Assembly: GCA_023421395.1 (NCBI GenBank)
Contig: JAEZTL010000062.1
Location: 1-53,230 of the forward strand
Source: Bacillota bacterium
GTDB lineage: Bacteria > Bacillota > Clostridia > Christensenellales > Aristaeellaceae
Length of the DNA: 53,230 nucleotides
Direction: 5' to 3'
The notes under the pieces: generated by a model
Databases searched by the model: none
What the model was told of the DNA's origin: nothing
What the model saw: the letters and a program-made list of their open reading frames with translations, nothing else
In this document: piece after piece, positions 25,905 to 33,633 of the stretch
Position numbering within the stretch: the first letter of the stretch is position 1
How the letters are laid out: every line of letters begins with the position of its first letter
Position numbers and translations under genes: made by a program

Positions 25905-25932
25905 TGTCGCTCTCTCCTTTATTTAAGCGCGG

Positions 25933-27453
25933 TCAGTCGGTAATGCCGGAGGCCAGCCGGACCAGCAGTTCCTCGTTCATCCGGCCGTCCTTCGAATATT
26001 CGCTCCGGGTCAGCTCCCGCATGATCCGGCCCTCGGACATGACCGCGACCCGGTCGGAAAGGCCCATCACCTCCGGGAGATACGAGGAGATCACGACGAT
26101 CGCCGCGCCCTCACGGAGAAGCTGCTCGAACAAACGGTAGATCTCGACCTTGGCGCCCACGTCCACGCCCACCGTCGGCTCGTCAAAGATGAAAATCCTG
26201 CTCTCGCAGGCCAGCCACCGCGCGACGATCAGCTTCTGCTGGTTGCCGCCCGAAAGGTTCATCGCCAGCTGCCGGACGCCGGGGGTTTTGATGTGCAGCT
26301 GCCCGACAAACTTTTCCGAGCGCGCCGCCTCCTTGCGCAGGTTGATGAAGCCCGCCCGGCTGATGGCCTTGTAGGAAGCGATGTTGATGTTGAGCGAGAC
26401 GCTCAGGTTCATGGCCAGCCCCTGCCGCTTCCGGTCCTCCGTCAGGAAGGCCATGCCGCGCCGGATTGAGGACTTCGGGTCACGGATGCGGACAGGCCTA
26501 TCGTCGATCCGCACCTCCCCGCCGTCGAAGGGGTCCGCGCCGGTGACGCAGCGCATGACCTCCGTGCGCCCGCTGCCGACCAGCCCATAGAGCCCGAAGA
26601 TTTCGCCCCGCCTGACGCGGATATCGACGTCCCGGAAGACGCCGTCCCTTCTGAGGCCCCGGACCTCCAGCGCCGTCTCGCCCGGCTGGACGCGCCGGAT
26701 GTCGTACATGTCCTCCAGCTTGCGCCCCACCATCATGGAGATGAGCCTGTTTTCGTCCACGCTGGAAACCGGCACGGTGTCGATATAGCGGCCGTCCTTG
26801 AGGACGGTCACGGTGTCGCAGATCCGGAAGATTTCCTCCATCCTGTGGGAGATGTAGATGATGCCGCAGCCGTCCTTTTTGAGCCGCCCGATCAGCTGAA
26901 AGAGCTGCTCCACTTCCTCGGTGGTGAGCAGCGCCGTCGGCTCGTCAAACACGATCACCCGCGCGTTTTCGCGAACGATCTTGGCGATGGCGACCATTTC
27001 CTGCATCGCCACGCTGAGCCTGTTCACCGGCACGGCGGGGTCCACGTCCATGCCCATCTTCCGAAGGGTTTCGCGGGTTTCCCGGTAAACCCGGGGCCAG
27101 TCGACCACCCCCATGCGCCTGGGCAGCTTTCCGAGGAAGAAATTTTCTCCAACCGAAAGGTGGGGCGCCATCATCACGTCCTGATAAACCGCGCCGATGC
27201 CCCGCGCCTTTGCGGCGGCGGGGTTCGGGATTTCGCTTGGGACGCCATCGATGAAGATCTCCCCGCCCGGGTCCGCCTGATGCGCGCCGGTCAGCACCTT
27301 GATCAGGGTGGACTTGCCCGCGCCGTTTTCGCCCACCAGGCCGCAGATCTCCCCCGCCCGCACGGAGAACCGCACGCCGTCCAGCGCCTTGACGCCCGGG
27401 AATGTCTTCGATATGTTGTTCAGCCGGATGAGCTCCTTGCCGATCGTCTCCAC
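25933..27453 (-). CDS. Ribose-type ABC transporter ATP-binding protein (RbsA-like)
   Basis: Tandem-domain ATPase of 506 residues. Domain 1: GENGAGKST, signature LSVAMQEMVAIAK, Walker B VIVFDEPTALL. Domain 2: GLVGSGRTE, LSGGNQQKLIVARW, IFIFDEPTVGVDVGA, so here both Walker B motifs are intact. GTG 27453 is chosen because GGGAGGG lies eight bases upstream; earlier in-frame starts overlap the stem-loop at 27489-27520. It works with the permease at 24951 and the receptor at 27577. Confidence 0.92.
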   Translation of the reverse strand: METIGKELIRLNNISKTFPGVKALDGVRFSVRAGEICGLVGENGAGKSTLIKVLTGAHQADPGGEIFIDGVPSEIPNPAAAKARGIGAVYQDVMMAPHLSVGENFFLGKLPRRMGVVDWPRVYRETRETLRKMGMDVDPAVPVNRLSVAMQEMVAIAKIVRENARVIVFDEPTALLTTEEVEQLFQLIGRLKKDGCGIIYISHRMEEIFRICDTVTVLKDGRYIDTVPVSSVDENRLISMMVGRKLEDMYDIRRVQPGETALEVRGLRRDGVFRDVDIRVRRGEIFGLYGLVGSGRTEVMRCVTGADPFDGGEVRIDDRPVRIRDPKSSIRRGMAFLTEDRKRQGLAMNLSVSLNINIASYKAISRAGFINLRKEAARSEKFVGQLHIKTPGVRQLAMNLSGGNQQKLIVARWLACESRIFIFDEPTVGVDVGAKVEIYRLFEQLLREGAAIVVISSYLPEVMGLSDRVAVMSEGRIMRELTRSEYSKDGRMNEELLVRLASGITD

Positions 27454-27488
27454 CAGGGCATCCCTCCCGCTTTTGACAAGCACCATAA

Positions 27489-27520
27489 CCGGATCGGCGC
27501 GTCTCTCCGCGCCGATCCGG
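27489..27520 (-). other. Stem-loop after the ribose-type binding-protein gene
   Basis: A perfect 13-bp stem, CCGGATCGGCGCG (27489-27501) against 27508-27520, with a 6-nt loop. The minus-strand sequence after it is TTATGGTG, without a U-tract. Same position and type as the hairpins at 9106, 19735 and 35208. Confidence 0.75.
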
Positions 27521-27576
27521 CGCCTCGCGGACAAGCGGTTCACGCTTCAATCAGGAGGCGGTATGCGTGCGGCTGG

Positions 27577-28554
27577 CTATTTCTTGAGCGTCGTGGGATC
27601 GAGCAGCCCCTGAACGGCCGGGTCGTGGAAATTCTCCAGGGTCACGATCGTCGCGCCGGTATCCACTTCCTTGGGGATGTCCTTGCCGGTCAGCTTCTCC
27701 CAGGCGTAGTTGACGCCCTTGTAGCCCATCCCGTAGGGGTCCTGCAGCACGAGCGCCTTGAGCGCGCCGCTCTCCACGCCCGCGATCTCCTCCGGATCGG
27801 AGTCGAACGCGATGCCGACGATCTTATCGGACAGGCCCTGCTCCGTGATGACGCGGCAGACGCCGTCGCCAGTGATGTTGTTGCAGCCGAAGAGGCCGAT
27901 CAGGTCGTCGTTGGCCGAGACCATATCCTCCGCCGCCGCGATGGACTTAACCATGTCGTTATCGGTGAAGCGGGTTTCGAGGATCTCCACCTCCGGCGCG
28001 ATTTCCGCCATCTTGTCGCGGAAGCCGGCCTCGCGGTTGATCAGCACCTGCACGCCCGCCATCGCGTTGACCAGGCCCACCTTGCCCTTGGGCTCGATGC
28101 CCAGCGCCTGCCAGCTTTTGAGCATCTGCTCGGCCGCCAGGCCGCCGCCGACATAGTTGTCGGTGGCCAGGAAGGAATCGTAGCAATCGGCGTTGAGGCG
28201 GTTGTCAATCGTGATGACCACAATGCCTTTCTCCTGGGCCTCCTGCAGCGTGGGGATGGTGGCGTCCGACGAGGTGGACGCGATCACGATGGCGTCCGGC
28301 GCGGCGCTGACCACGTTCTCCAGGATGGAGACCTGCTCGTCGATGTCCGCCTCGGACGGCGGACCGTAGGTGGTCACCTTCACCCTGTCGGGGTATTCGA
28401 CCGCGTAGTTGTTGGCGCCGATGAGCACATACTGCCAGAAATCGGATGTGGTGGCCTTGATGATGACGGCGACATCCTTGGGTTCCTCGGCCAGCGCGTT
28501 CACGGACGCGAGCGCCAGCAGGGCGACGACGAGAAACAGTGCCAGTTTCTTCAC
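27577..28554 (-). CDS. Ribose-type ABC transporter substrate-binding protein
   Basis: Extracellular sugar receptor of 325 residues. The signal peptide KKLALFLVVALLALASVNA ends in LAEE and lacks a lipobox cysteine. The body matches ribose/allose-binding proteins: VAVIIKATTSDFWQYVLIGA, DAIVIASTSSDATIPTLQEAQEKGI, DNRLNADCYDSFLATDN and FGCNNITGDGVCRVI. Translation starts at GTG 28554 after AAGGAGGG. It is the first transport gene of the rbs-like operon, 48 bases after the LacI gene's stop. Confidence 0.92.
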   Translation of the reverse strand: MKKLALFLVVALLALASVNALAEEPKDVAVIIKATTSDFWQYVLIGANNYAVEYPDRVKVTTYGPPSEADIDEQVSILENVVSAAPDAIVIASTSSDATIPTLQEAQEKGIVVITIDNRLNADCYDSFLATDNYVGGGLAAEQMLKSWQALGIEPKGKVGLVNAMAGVQVLINREAGFRDKMAEIAPEVEILETRFTDNDMVKSIAAAEDMVSANDDLIGLFGCNNITGDGVCRVITEQGLSDKIVGIAFDSDPEEIAGVESGALKALVLQDPYGMGYKGVNYAWEKLTGKDIPKEVDTGATIVTLENFHDPAVQGLLDPTTLKK

Positions 28555-28602
28555 GTTTTTCCCTCCTTATTGTTATTTCCTTCCGGAAATTCGTTCCTGC
28601 CT

Positions 28603-29658
28603 TCAGCGCCAGCGCTTTTCGGATCCGGTGAGCCGGAGTACGGGCGAGGCGACGATGCGCTCCCGCGGCTTACCGGGGTCGTCGATCCGCTCCAGCAGAA
28701 GGCGCATGGCCATCGCGCCCATCCTCGGGACGTCGCGGTCCAGGCAGCTGTATTGCAGCCCGAACAGATCCAGCCCGTCCACCCGGTCAAAGCCGATGTA
28801 GGCGATGTCCTCGGGGATGCGCACCCCCTTTTCGAACATCGCGCGGATGAAGCCCTTGCTGCTTAAGTTGTTGCTGACAAAGAACGCGGTGGGGTAGTCC
28901 CCCGTCTCCAGCATCGCCCGGGTCAGGGCATAGGTCCTGTTCTGGTCGAATTCGCCGTAGAGCACATCCTGCTCCCGGAGCTCGATGCCGCAGTCGGCGA
29001 GGGCTTGCCGGAACCCCTCGAAGCGCTCCCGGCCGATGTTCAGCCGCATGTCGCCCGCCACAATCCCGATGCGGCGGTGCCCCGCCTCGATCAGCGCCTT
29101 GGCGCTCAGGTACGCGCCTGTGTGATTGTCGGTGCAGACCTCGTCAAAGGGCGCATCCGGAAGCGGGCGGTCGAGGATCACAACCGGCGCCCCCATCCGG
29201 TCCAGCAGGCGGATCATCCGCTCCCGCTCGCCGATCTCATCGTACTCTACCGCCGGCGTATAGATCAGCCCGCGCAGGCGCTGCTGGCACATCGTCTCGA
29301 GCACCTTGTGGTCAGTCCTGGCGCGATTGTCGGTGTTTGAGAGCATCAGCACGAGATTATTCTGCTCCACCACCTGGCTGATGCCCAGAATGATCTCCGC
29401 GAAGAACGGGTTGCTCACCTCGGGGATGACCAGGCCGACGAGGCTCGTCTGCCGGGTGGACAGCGCGCGCGCCGCGGCGGAGGGCGTATACCCCAGCGCG
29501 TTTACAGCCTCTTCAATCCGCCGGCGCGCATCCGCGCCCACATAGCCGCTTCCGTTCAGCGCGCGCGAAACCGTCGCCTTGCCGACGCCCGCGCGCTCGG
29601 CAATGTCCAGAATTGTCGCTTCGCGGGCGTGCTTCCCGCCGCTTCCGTTTTGTGCCAC
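28603..29658 (-). CDS. LacI-family transcriptional regulator (RbsR-like)
   Basis: Repressor of 351 residues heading the ribose-type operon. The helix-turn-helix reads ATILDIAERAGVGKATVSRALNG, then YTPSAAARALSTRQTSLVGLVIP, and the core includes VSNPFFAEIILGISQVVEQNN and IGFDRVDGLDLFG. GTG 29658 follows a GAGGTCGAG site; an in-frame ATG at 29721 would overlap the -10 box and is rejected. The gene sits behind a perfect consensus promoter (29720-29748), with an operator in its 5' leader (29674-29689) and another imperfect one over the -35, so autoregulation is likely. Confidence 0.92.
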   Translation of the reverse strand: MAQNGSGGKHAREATILDIAERAGVGKATVSRALNGSGYVGADARRRIEEAVNALGYTPSAAARALSTRQTSLVGLVIPEVSNPFFAEIILGISQVVEQNNLVLMLSNTDNRARTDHKVLETMCQQRLRGLIYTPAVEYDEIGERERMIRLLDRMGAPVVILDRPLPDAPFDEVCTDNHTGAYLSAKALIEAGHRRIGIVAGDMRLNIGRERFEGFRQALADCGIELREQDVLYGEFDQNRTYALTRAMLETGDYPTAFFVSNNLSSKGFIRAMFEKGVRIPEDIAYIGFDRVDGLDLFGLQYSCLDRDVPRMGAMAMRLLLERIDDPGKPRERIVASPVLRLTGSEKRWR

Positions 29659-29673
29659 CTCGACCTCGCTTTT

Positions 29674-29689
29674 GTGGAACCGTTTCCAC
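29674..29689. promoter_or_regulatory. LacI-type operator in the leader of the RbsR-like gene
   Basis: GTGGAACCGTTTCCAC, a 16-bp palindrome with one mismatched pair and a central CG. It lies between the predicted transcription start (about 29713) and the GTG start, suited to blocking elongation from the promoter above. Confidence 0.75.
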
Positions 29690-29719
29690 TTATTGATAAG
29701 TAATTTCAATCTCAAAGCC

Positions 29720-29748
29720 ATTATATTGGATTCTTTGTTTTATGTCAA
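29720..29748 (-). promoter_or_regulatory. Perfect consensus sigma-A promoter of the rbs-like operon
   Basis: Minus-strand TTGACA (29743-29748), a 17-base spacer and TATAAT (29720-29725). An imperfect LacI-type palindrome with core AACCGTTT covers the -35 (29742-29759). Such a strong promoter needs a repressor, consistent with the LacI gene it drives. Confidence 0.85.
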
Positions 29749-29819
29749 CCGTTTCGCATAATTCTTGAGCGACATTTTTTTAGCTTAATTCCATATATTT
29801 GACTTTTTCCGTAAACTTT

Positions 29820-29840
29820 ATGTGGAACTAGGTTCCACAT
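29820..29840. promoter_or_regulatory. Second inverted repeat of the RbsR type
   Basis: ATGTGGAAC and GTTCCACAT separated by TAG. It has the same TGGAAC half-site as 29674-29689, about 75 bases upstream of the promoter -35. It could be an auxiliary site for looping repression. The rest of 29659-29992 is AT-rich spacer plus the terminator at 29903-29944. Confidence 0.55.
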
Positions 29841-29902
29841 TCGACATTTCCCATTCCCGCGGTTCACGCCCGGCCAGGGCGCCCGCGCCGCAGCCGCTTG
29901 AT

Positions 29903-29944
29903 CCCAAAACAAACTCCCCCGCGCCCGCCGAGGCGGACGCGGGG
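29903..29944 (-). terminator. Intrinsic terminator of the short-chain dehydrogenase gene
   Basis: On the minus strand a 13-bp stem (CCCCGCG-U-CCGCC pairing with GGCGG-G-CGCGGGG, one G-U pair) at 29917-29944 is followed by GAGTTTGTTTT. It lies 49 bases after the stop at 29993. Confidence 0.7.
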
Positions 29945-29992
29945 ATCAGGTTGCGGAAAACCGCGGACCGCGTCAGCGCGGCCCGAACCCAG

Positions 29993-30781
29993 TCATCTGT
30001 CCGCGCGGGCGCGGACATACTCGTGGGCGCGCTCGCAATTCTGCACTTTAAAGAAGCCGCCGTCGATGCCGATGATCTCCCCGGTGATGTAGCCCGCTTC
30101 GGGCGATGTCAGGTACTTCACCAGGTGCGCAACGTCCCCGCCGTCGCCAAATCGGTTCAGCGAAATCTGCTTGACCTGAATTTCGCCGCGCTCCTCGATC
30201 ATCTTCGCGGTCATATCCGTGGCGATGATGCCGGGGGCGTAGGCGTTGACCGTGATCCCGTAGGGCGCGAATTCCGCCGAGGCGATGCGCGTGAACATGT
30301 CGATGGCCGCCTTGCTCGCCGCGTAGGCGATGAGGCCTACGTCGGCAAAGCGTCCCGAGATCGACGACGCATTGACGATGCGCCCATAGCGGCGCGCCTT
30401 CATGGAAGGCAGACATGCCCGGACCATATGCAGGGCGCTTTTAAGGTTCACGTTCATCACGCGGTCGAAGTACTCGTCCGTCATGTCCTCAAAAAAGCAA
30501 AAATCGAAGATCCCCGCGTTGTTGATCAGGATGTCGACGCGGCCGAAGCGCCCGACCACCTCATCCGCCACGCGCCGGGCGTCTTCCTCGCGCGAGAGGT
30601 CCGCTTTCATCGCAAACGAGCCTTCGGACAGCCTCGAAATTTCCGTCTCCGTCGCGGCCGCCTCCGCCTCGTTGGCGCGATAGACGGCGCATACGATGTT
30701 TCCGGCGCTGGCAAGCCCCACGCTGATGGCGCGGCCCATGCCGCGCGTGCCTCCTGTGACGATGGCAACCCGCTTTTCCAC
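29993..30781 (-). CDS. Short-chain dehydrogenase/reductase
   Basis: NAD(P)-dependent oxidoreductase of 262 residues, classical SDR. The cofactor motif TGGTRGMG (residues 9-16), NNAG at the end of strand 4, and the catalytic Ser...Tyr-x-x-x-Lys (SSISGRF...YAASK) are intact; the closing region has SPEAGYITGEIIGIDGGFF. FabG-like and sugar dehydrogenases share this profile. GTG 30781 follows GGGGAGGG. It has its own promoter (30853-30882) and terminator (29903-29944), so it is a single-gene unit between two sugar operons. A role in sugar or polyol oxidation is suggested only by the neighbourhood. Confidence 0.92.
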   Translation of the reverse strand: MEKRVAIVTGGTRGMGRAISVGLASAGNIVCAVYRANEAEAAATETEISRLSEGSFAMKADLSREEDARRVADEVVGRFGRVDILINNAGIFDFCFFEDMTDEYFDRVMNVNLKSALHMVRACLPSMKARRYGRIVNASSISGRFADVGLIAYAASKAAIDMFTRIASAEFAPYGITVNAYAPGIIATDMTAKMIEERGEIQVKQISLNRFGDGGDVAHLVKYLTSPEAGYITGEIIGIDGGFFKVQNCERAHEYVRARADR

Positions 30782-30852
30782 GGCGATCCCTCCCCTTCGT
30801 TCACTGACGTGCCTCCATGCGCAACGCGCCATCCCGGCTCGACGGCTCCTTC

Positions 30853-30882
30853 ATTATACCACCTCCGCCGGAAACCGGTCAA
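30853..30882 (-). promoter_or_regulatory. Sigma-A promoter of the short-chain dehydrogenase gene
   Basis: Minus-strand TTGACC (30877-30882), an 18-base spacer and TATAAT (30853-30858), about 72 bases upstream of the GTG start. Confidence 0.75.
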
Positions 30883-30923
30883 TTTTCCCGCCGCACGCGT
30901 CTCCGGAAGGCGCGGCGTGGATC

Positions 30924-30960
30924 AAAAAACTTCCGCCCGGTTTTCAAAACCGGGCGGAAG
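30924..30960 (-). terminator. Intrinsic terminator of the second CUT2 operon
   Basis: A perfect 15-bp stem, CTTCCGCCCGGTTTT against its complement, with a one-base apex (30930-30960). On the minus strand it is followed by TTTTTT (30924-30929). It lies 72 bases after the SIS gene's stop. Confidence 0.88.
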
Positions 30961-31031
30961 CCGCAGTCGGCGGGCATTCCACCGCGCTCGGACATTCCGG
31001 CAGATGGCTTGGACGGCCGCCATTTGGCCGT

Positions 31032-31604
31032 TCATTCGACGTTCCGATGCCGCGCCTCCATCGTCTCGTGGCTGAGCGCCATTTTCTCCTCCAGCATGAC
31101 GATGAGAATGTCGTACAGCAGGAAGCAGTGCTGCTCGAACAGCGCGCCCATGGGCTGCGCCGAGGGCACGCAGCGGGGATCGGTGCCGTTGAACACATGC
31201 GCGGGGACGAACAGCACGCGGTCGGCCAGCTTCGGGGTCTTCTCAAGCGGCGTGCCCGTCACCACGGCGACGGTGGCGCCGGACGCCTTCGCCTGCTCTA
31301 CGACGTAGTGGATATGCCCGATGCGGCCGGAGCCGCTGACCGCGATGAAGAGGTCCCCCGCGCCCATGCCGGGGGTCGTGTCGTCCCAGATCCAGTGAAC
31401 CTCCTTGCCCAGGTGCATGAGCCGCATCGAGAACGCGCGCGCGGCGATGCCCTCGCGGCCAACGCCCATCACGAAAACGCGCTTCGCGCCTGCGATGGCC
31501 TCCATAAAGGCCTCCAGCTCCCGGGTGTCCTGCCGCTCGAATACCGCCTCGTGCTCGTCCTGCACCCTCCGGTAAAGCTCCTTGTAGCGAGCGCCGACGT
31601 CCAT
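31032..31604 (-). CDS. SIS-domain sugar-phosphate isomerase, 6-phospho-3-hexuloisomerase-like
   Basis: Cytosolic SIS-domain protein of 190 residues. The profile follows 6-phospho-3-hexuloisomerases: AIAGAKRVFVMGVGREGIAARAFSMRLMHLG, then GAGDLFIAVSGSGRIGHI as the phosphosugar loop, GATVAVVTG, and a C-terminal PMGALFEQHCFLLYDILIVMLEE. Of three adjacent ATG codons the last (31604) best fits the GGGAGGG site. It ends the operon with two permeases, an ATPase and a receptor, suggesting a ketohexose phosphate or related sugar phosphate in that pathway. No 3-hexulose-6-phosphate synthase is in the window, so a formaldehyde-fixing role has no support here. Confidence 0.85.
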   Translation of the reverse strand: MDVGARYKELYRRVQDEHEAVFERQDTRELEAFMEAIAGAKRVFVMGVGREGIAARAFSMRLMHLGKEVHWIWDDTTPGMGAGDLFIAVSGSGRIGHIHYVVEQAKASGATVAVVTGTPLEKTPKLADRVLFVPAHVFNGTDPRCVPSAQPMGALFEQHCFLLYDILIVMLEEKMALSHETMEARHRNVE

Positions 31605-31606
31605 CA

Positions 31607-32620
31607 TCATCCCTCCCGCGCGGTCTTTCCGCGGTATTTTACGCGCTGCATGCGCTTGTCGGATACGTAGTTGAGCCCCATCACGAAGATCAGCATGAAG
31701 CCCCAGATCAGCTTCTTGGCGTAGGGTGAGAATTTCCAGACCGTGAACGCGCTGGACAGAAGCTGCATCAGCAGAATGGCGCACACCGCGCCGGCCGCCT
31801 TGCCCCGCCCGCCGTCTGGGTGGATGCCGCCGACGACGCACACCAGCATCGCCTGCAGCAGATACGCATCGCCGTAGCCGACCTTGGCGGAGTTGACGCG
31901 GCTGACGATGATCAGCCCCGCGAGCCCCGCGAGCAGGCCGATCGTCACGAAGATGCCCAGCGTCAGGCGCTCGTTGTTGATGGCGGAAAAACGCGCCGCC
32001 GTGTGGTTGCTGCCATAGAGGTATATCTTGCGGCCAAACGCCGTCCAGTTCAGCACAAACGACAGGACCAGAACCGCGGCGAGGAACATCAGGAAGATCA
32101 GCGGGACGCCGTACACCTCGACGATGCCAAAACTCGTAAACGCGTCCGGCAGACCCGTCACGCCCTTGCCGCCGGTCAGCGCCATGCCGATCCCGGTGAA
32201 CAGGGTCATCGTGCCCAGGGTCGCAATCAGCGGCGGCGCGGACAGCTTGGCCACCAGAAAGCCGTTGAAGAGCCCGAACGCCGCGGACGACAGGAGCGCC
32301 ACGGCCACCGCCGCCCAGATTGCCGCGGCGCCGCCGAGCCCCGTTAGCCAGCGGCCGGACAGGATCATCGCTGCGAAGATGCCGGAGGTGTTGGCGATGG
32401 CGACGATCGAAAGGTCGATTCCCCCGATGAGGAACGAGAGCATCATGCCCAGCGCGATGAAGCCGAATTCCGGGATCTGATAGGCCATGGAGGTCAGGTT
32501 GCGGACCGAATACAGGGCGCCGGACATCGTGGGCGCGAAGGCCAGCGCCACGAACAGCGTCACCGCGTACAGGATCATCAGCTTTCTGTCCCGGATCAGG
32601 GGTTTGAAAATGCCGTTCAT
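31607..32620 (-). CDS. CUT2 sugar ABC transporter permease (second subunit, LsrD/RbsC-like)
   Basis: Membrane subunit of 337 residues. It has FGFIALGMMLSFLIGGIDLSIVA, FLVAKLSAPPLIATLGTMTLF and a conserved AMLVCVVGGIHPDGGRG near the end. GGAGGTG precedes ATG 32620. It lies 11 bases after the partner permease and pairs with it, as in AI-2 and rhamnose importers, which also use two different permeases. Specificity cannot be read from the sequence. Confidence 0.9.
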   Translation of the reverse strand: MNGIFKPLIRDRKLMILYAVTLFVALAFAPTMSGALYSVRNLTSMAYQIPEFGFIALGMMLSFLIGGIDLSIVAIANTSGIFAAMILSGRWLTGLGGAAAIWAAVAVALLSSAAFGLFNGFLVAKLSAPPLIATLGTMTLFTGIGMALTGGKGVTGLPDAFTSFGIVEVYGVPLIFLMFLAAVLVLSFVLNWTAFGRKIYLYGSNHTAARFSAINNERLTLGIFVTIGLLAGLAGLIIVSRVNSAKVGYGDAYLLQAMLVCVVGGIHPDGGRGKAAGAVCAILLMQLLSSAFTVWKFSPYAKKLIWGFMLIFVMGLNYVSDKRMQRVKYRGKTAREG

Positions 32621-32631
32621 GCTCGCACCTC

Positions 32632-33633
32632 CTATTCCGTAAAGATCAGGTTCTGCTCGTTGCGCACGCGGTTCTGGTACGAGGTGACCGCTACGGAGGC
32701 CACCAGCAGCGCGCCCACGAACAGGTCGTTCCAGGACGAGGACAGGCCCAGAAAGATCAGCGTGGAATTGAGCAGGTAGATCACCGCCGTACCCAGGATG
32801 ACACCCAGAATCTTGCCTTGGCCGCCGGTGGCCTTGGTTCCGCCGATTACCGCGCCGGCGATAACCATCAATTCGTCTCCCACCAGCTTATTGGGGTAGG
32901 CGGCGTTGACCTGCGCGATATATACCACGCCCATCAGCCCGGCCAGCGCGCCGATGTATGCGTAGGTGAAGAGGCGGATCGTCAGCGGCCTGAACCCCGC
33001 GCGGATTGCGGACTCCTCGGAGTTGCCCAGCGCGATCACACCGCGCCCGATCATCGTCCGGTTGATCAGAAACCAGGTGAGCGCCACCACCAGGACCACC
33101 GGGATGATCGCCGTGGTCAGGCCCATGACCCCCATCCGGGTGTTCAGTTGAAACAGCGTCGAGGAGCCGAACCTGGACAGCGACGGCGGCAGCACCCCCG
33201 CGCCGAAGGTCTTGTTCGAGATAAAGGTGGTCATCACCCCGTGGAACACGTTCTGCGTGCCCAGCGTGATGATGAAAGGCGGCAGCTTCAGCCAGTTGAT
33301 GAGCAGCGCGTTGAGAAGGCCCAGCGCCGTTCCGATGGTCACCGACACGATCAGCGCGAACGCAAGGTTGTCGATGCCGCCGCGGATCATCAGGTAGGTG
33401 GACACGTACCCGCCGAAGAGCGCCACGCTCATGAAGGACACATCGATTCCGCCGGACAGCATCACCACAAGAAGGCCCATCGCCACGATCATCGTGGAGG
33501 ACGAGGAGCGGATGATGTCAAACACCGTTTCAAAGCTGAGAAACGCCGGGTTGACCGCCGCCACCGTCACGCTGTAGAGCGCGATGATGACCATCAGGAT
33601 GGCTTCCGTCCCGTTGACCGGTTTTCTCCTCAC
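32632..33633 (-). CDS. CUT2 sugar ABC transporter permease (first subunit, LsrC/RbsC-like)
   Basis: Membrane subunit of 333 residues. Family stretches are VAMGLLVVMLSGGIDVSFMSVALFGG, WLKLPPFIITLGTQNVFHG and ELMVIAGAVIGGTKATGGQG. It starts at GTG 33633, overlapping the ATPase stop by the GTGA arrangement, a mark of translational coupling. Confidence 0.9.
   Translation of the reverse strand: MRRKPVNGTEAILMVIIALYSVTVAAVNPAFLSFETVFDIIRSSSSTMIVAMGLLVVMLSGGIDVSFMSVALFGGYVSTYLMIRGGIDNLAFALIVSVTIGTALGLLNALLINWLKLPPFIITLGTQNVFHGVMTTFISNKTFGAGVLPPSLSRFGSSTLFQLNTRMGVMGLTTAIIPVVLVVALTWFLINRTMIGRGVIALGNSEESAIRAGFRPLTIRLFTYAYIGALAGLMGVVYIAQVNAAYPNKLVGDELMVIAGAVIGGTKATGGQGKILGVILGTAVIYLLNSTLIFLGLSSSWNDLFVGALLVASVAVTSYQNRVRNEQNLIFTE

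Noticed and set aside
31032..31604. Formaldehyde-fixing ribulose monophosphate pathway
   Set aside because: Only the isomerase-like gene is present; no 3-hexulose-6-phosphate synthase is in the window.
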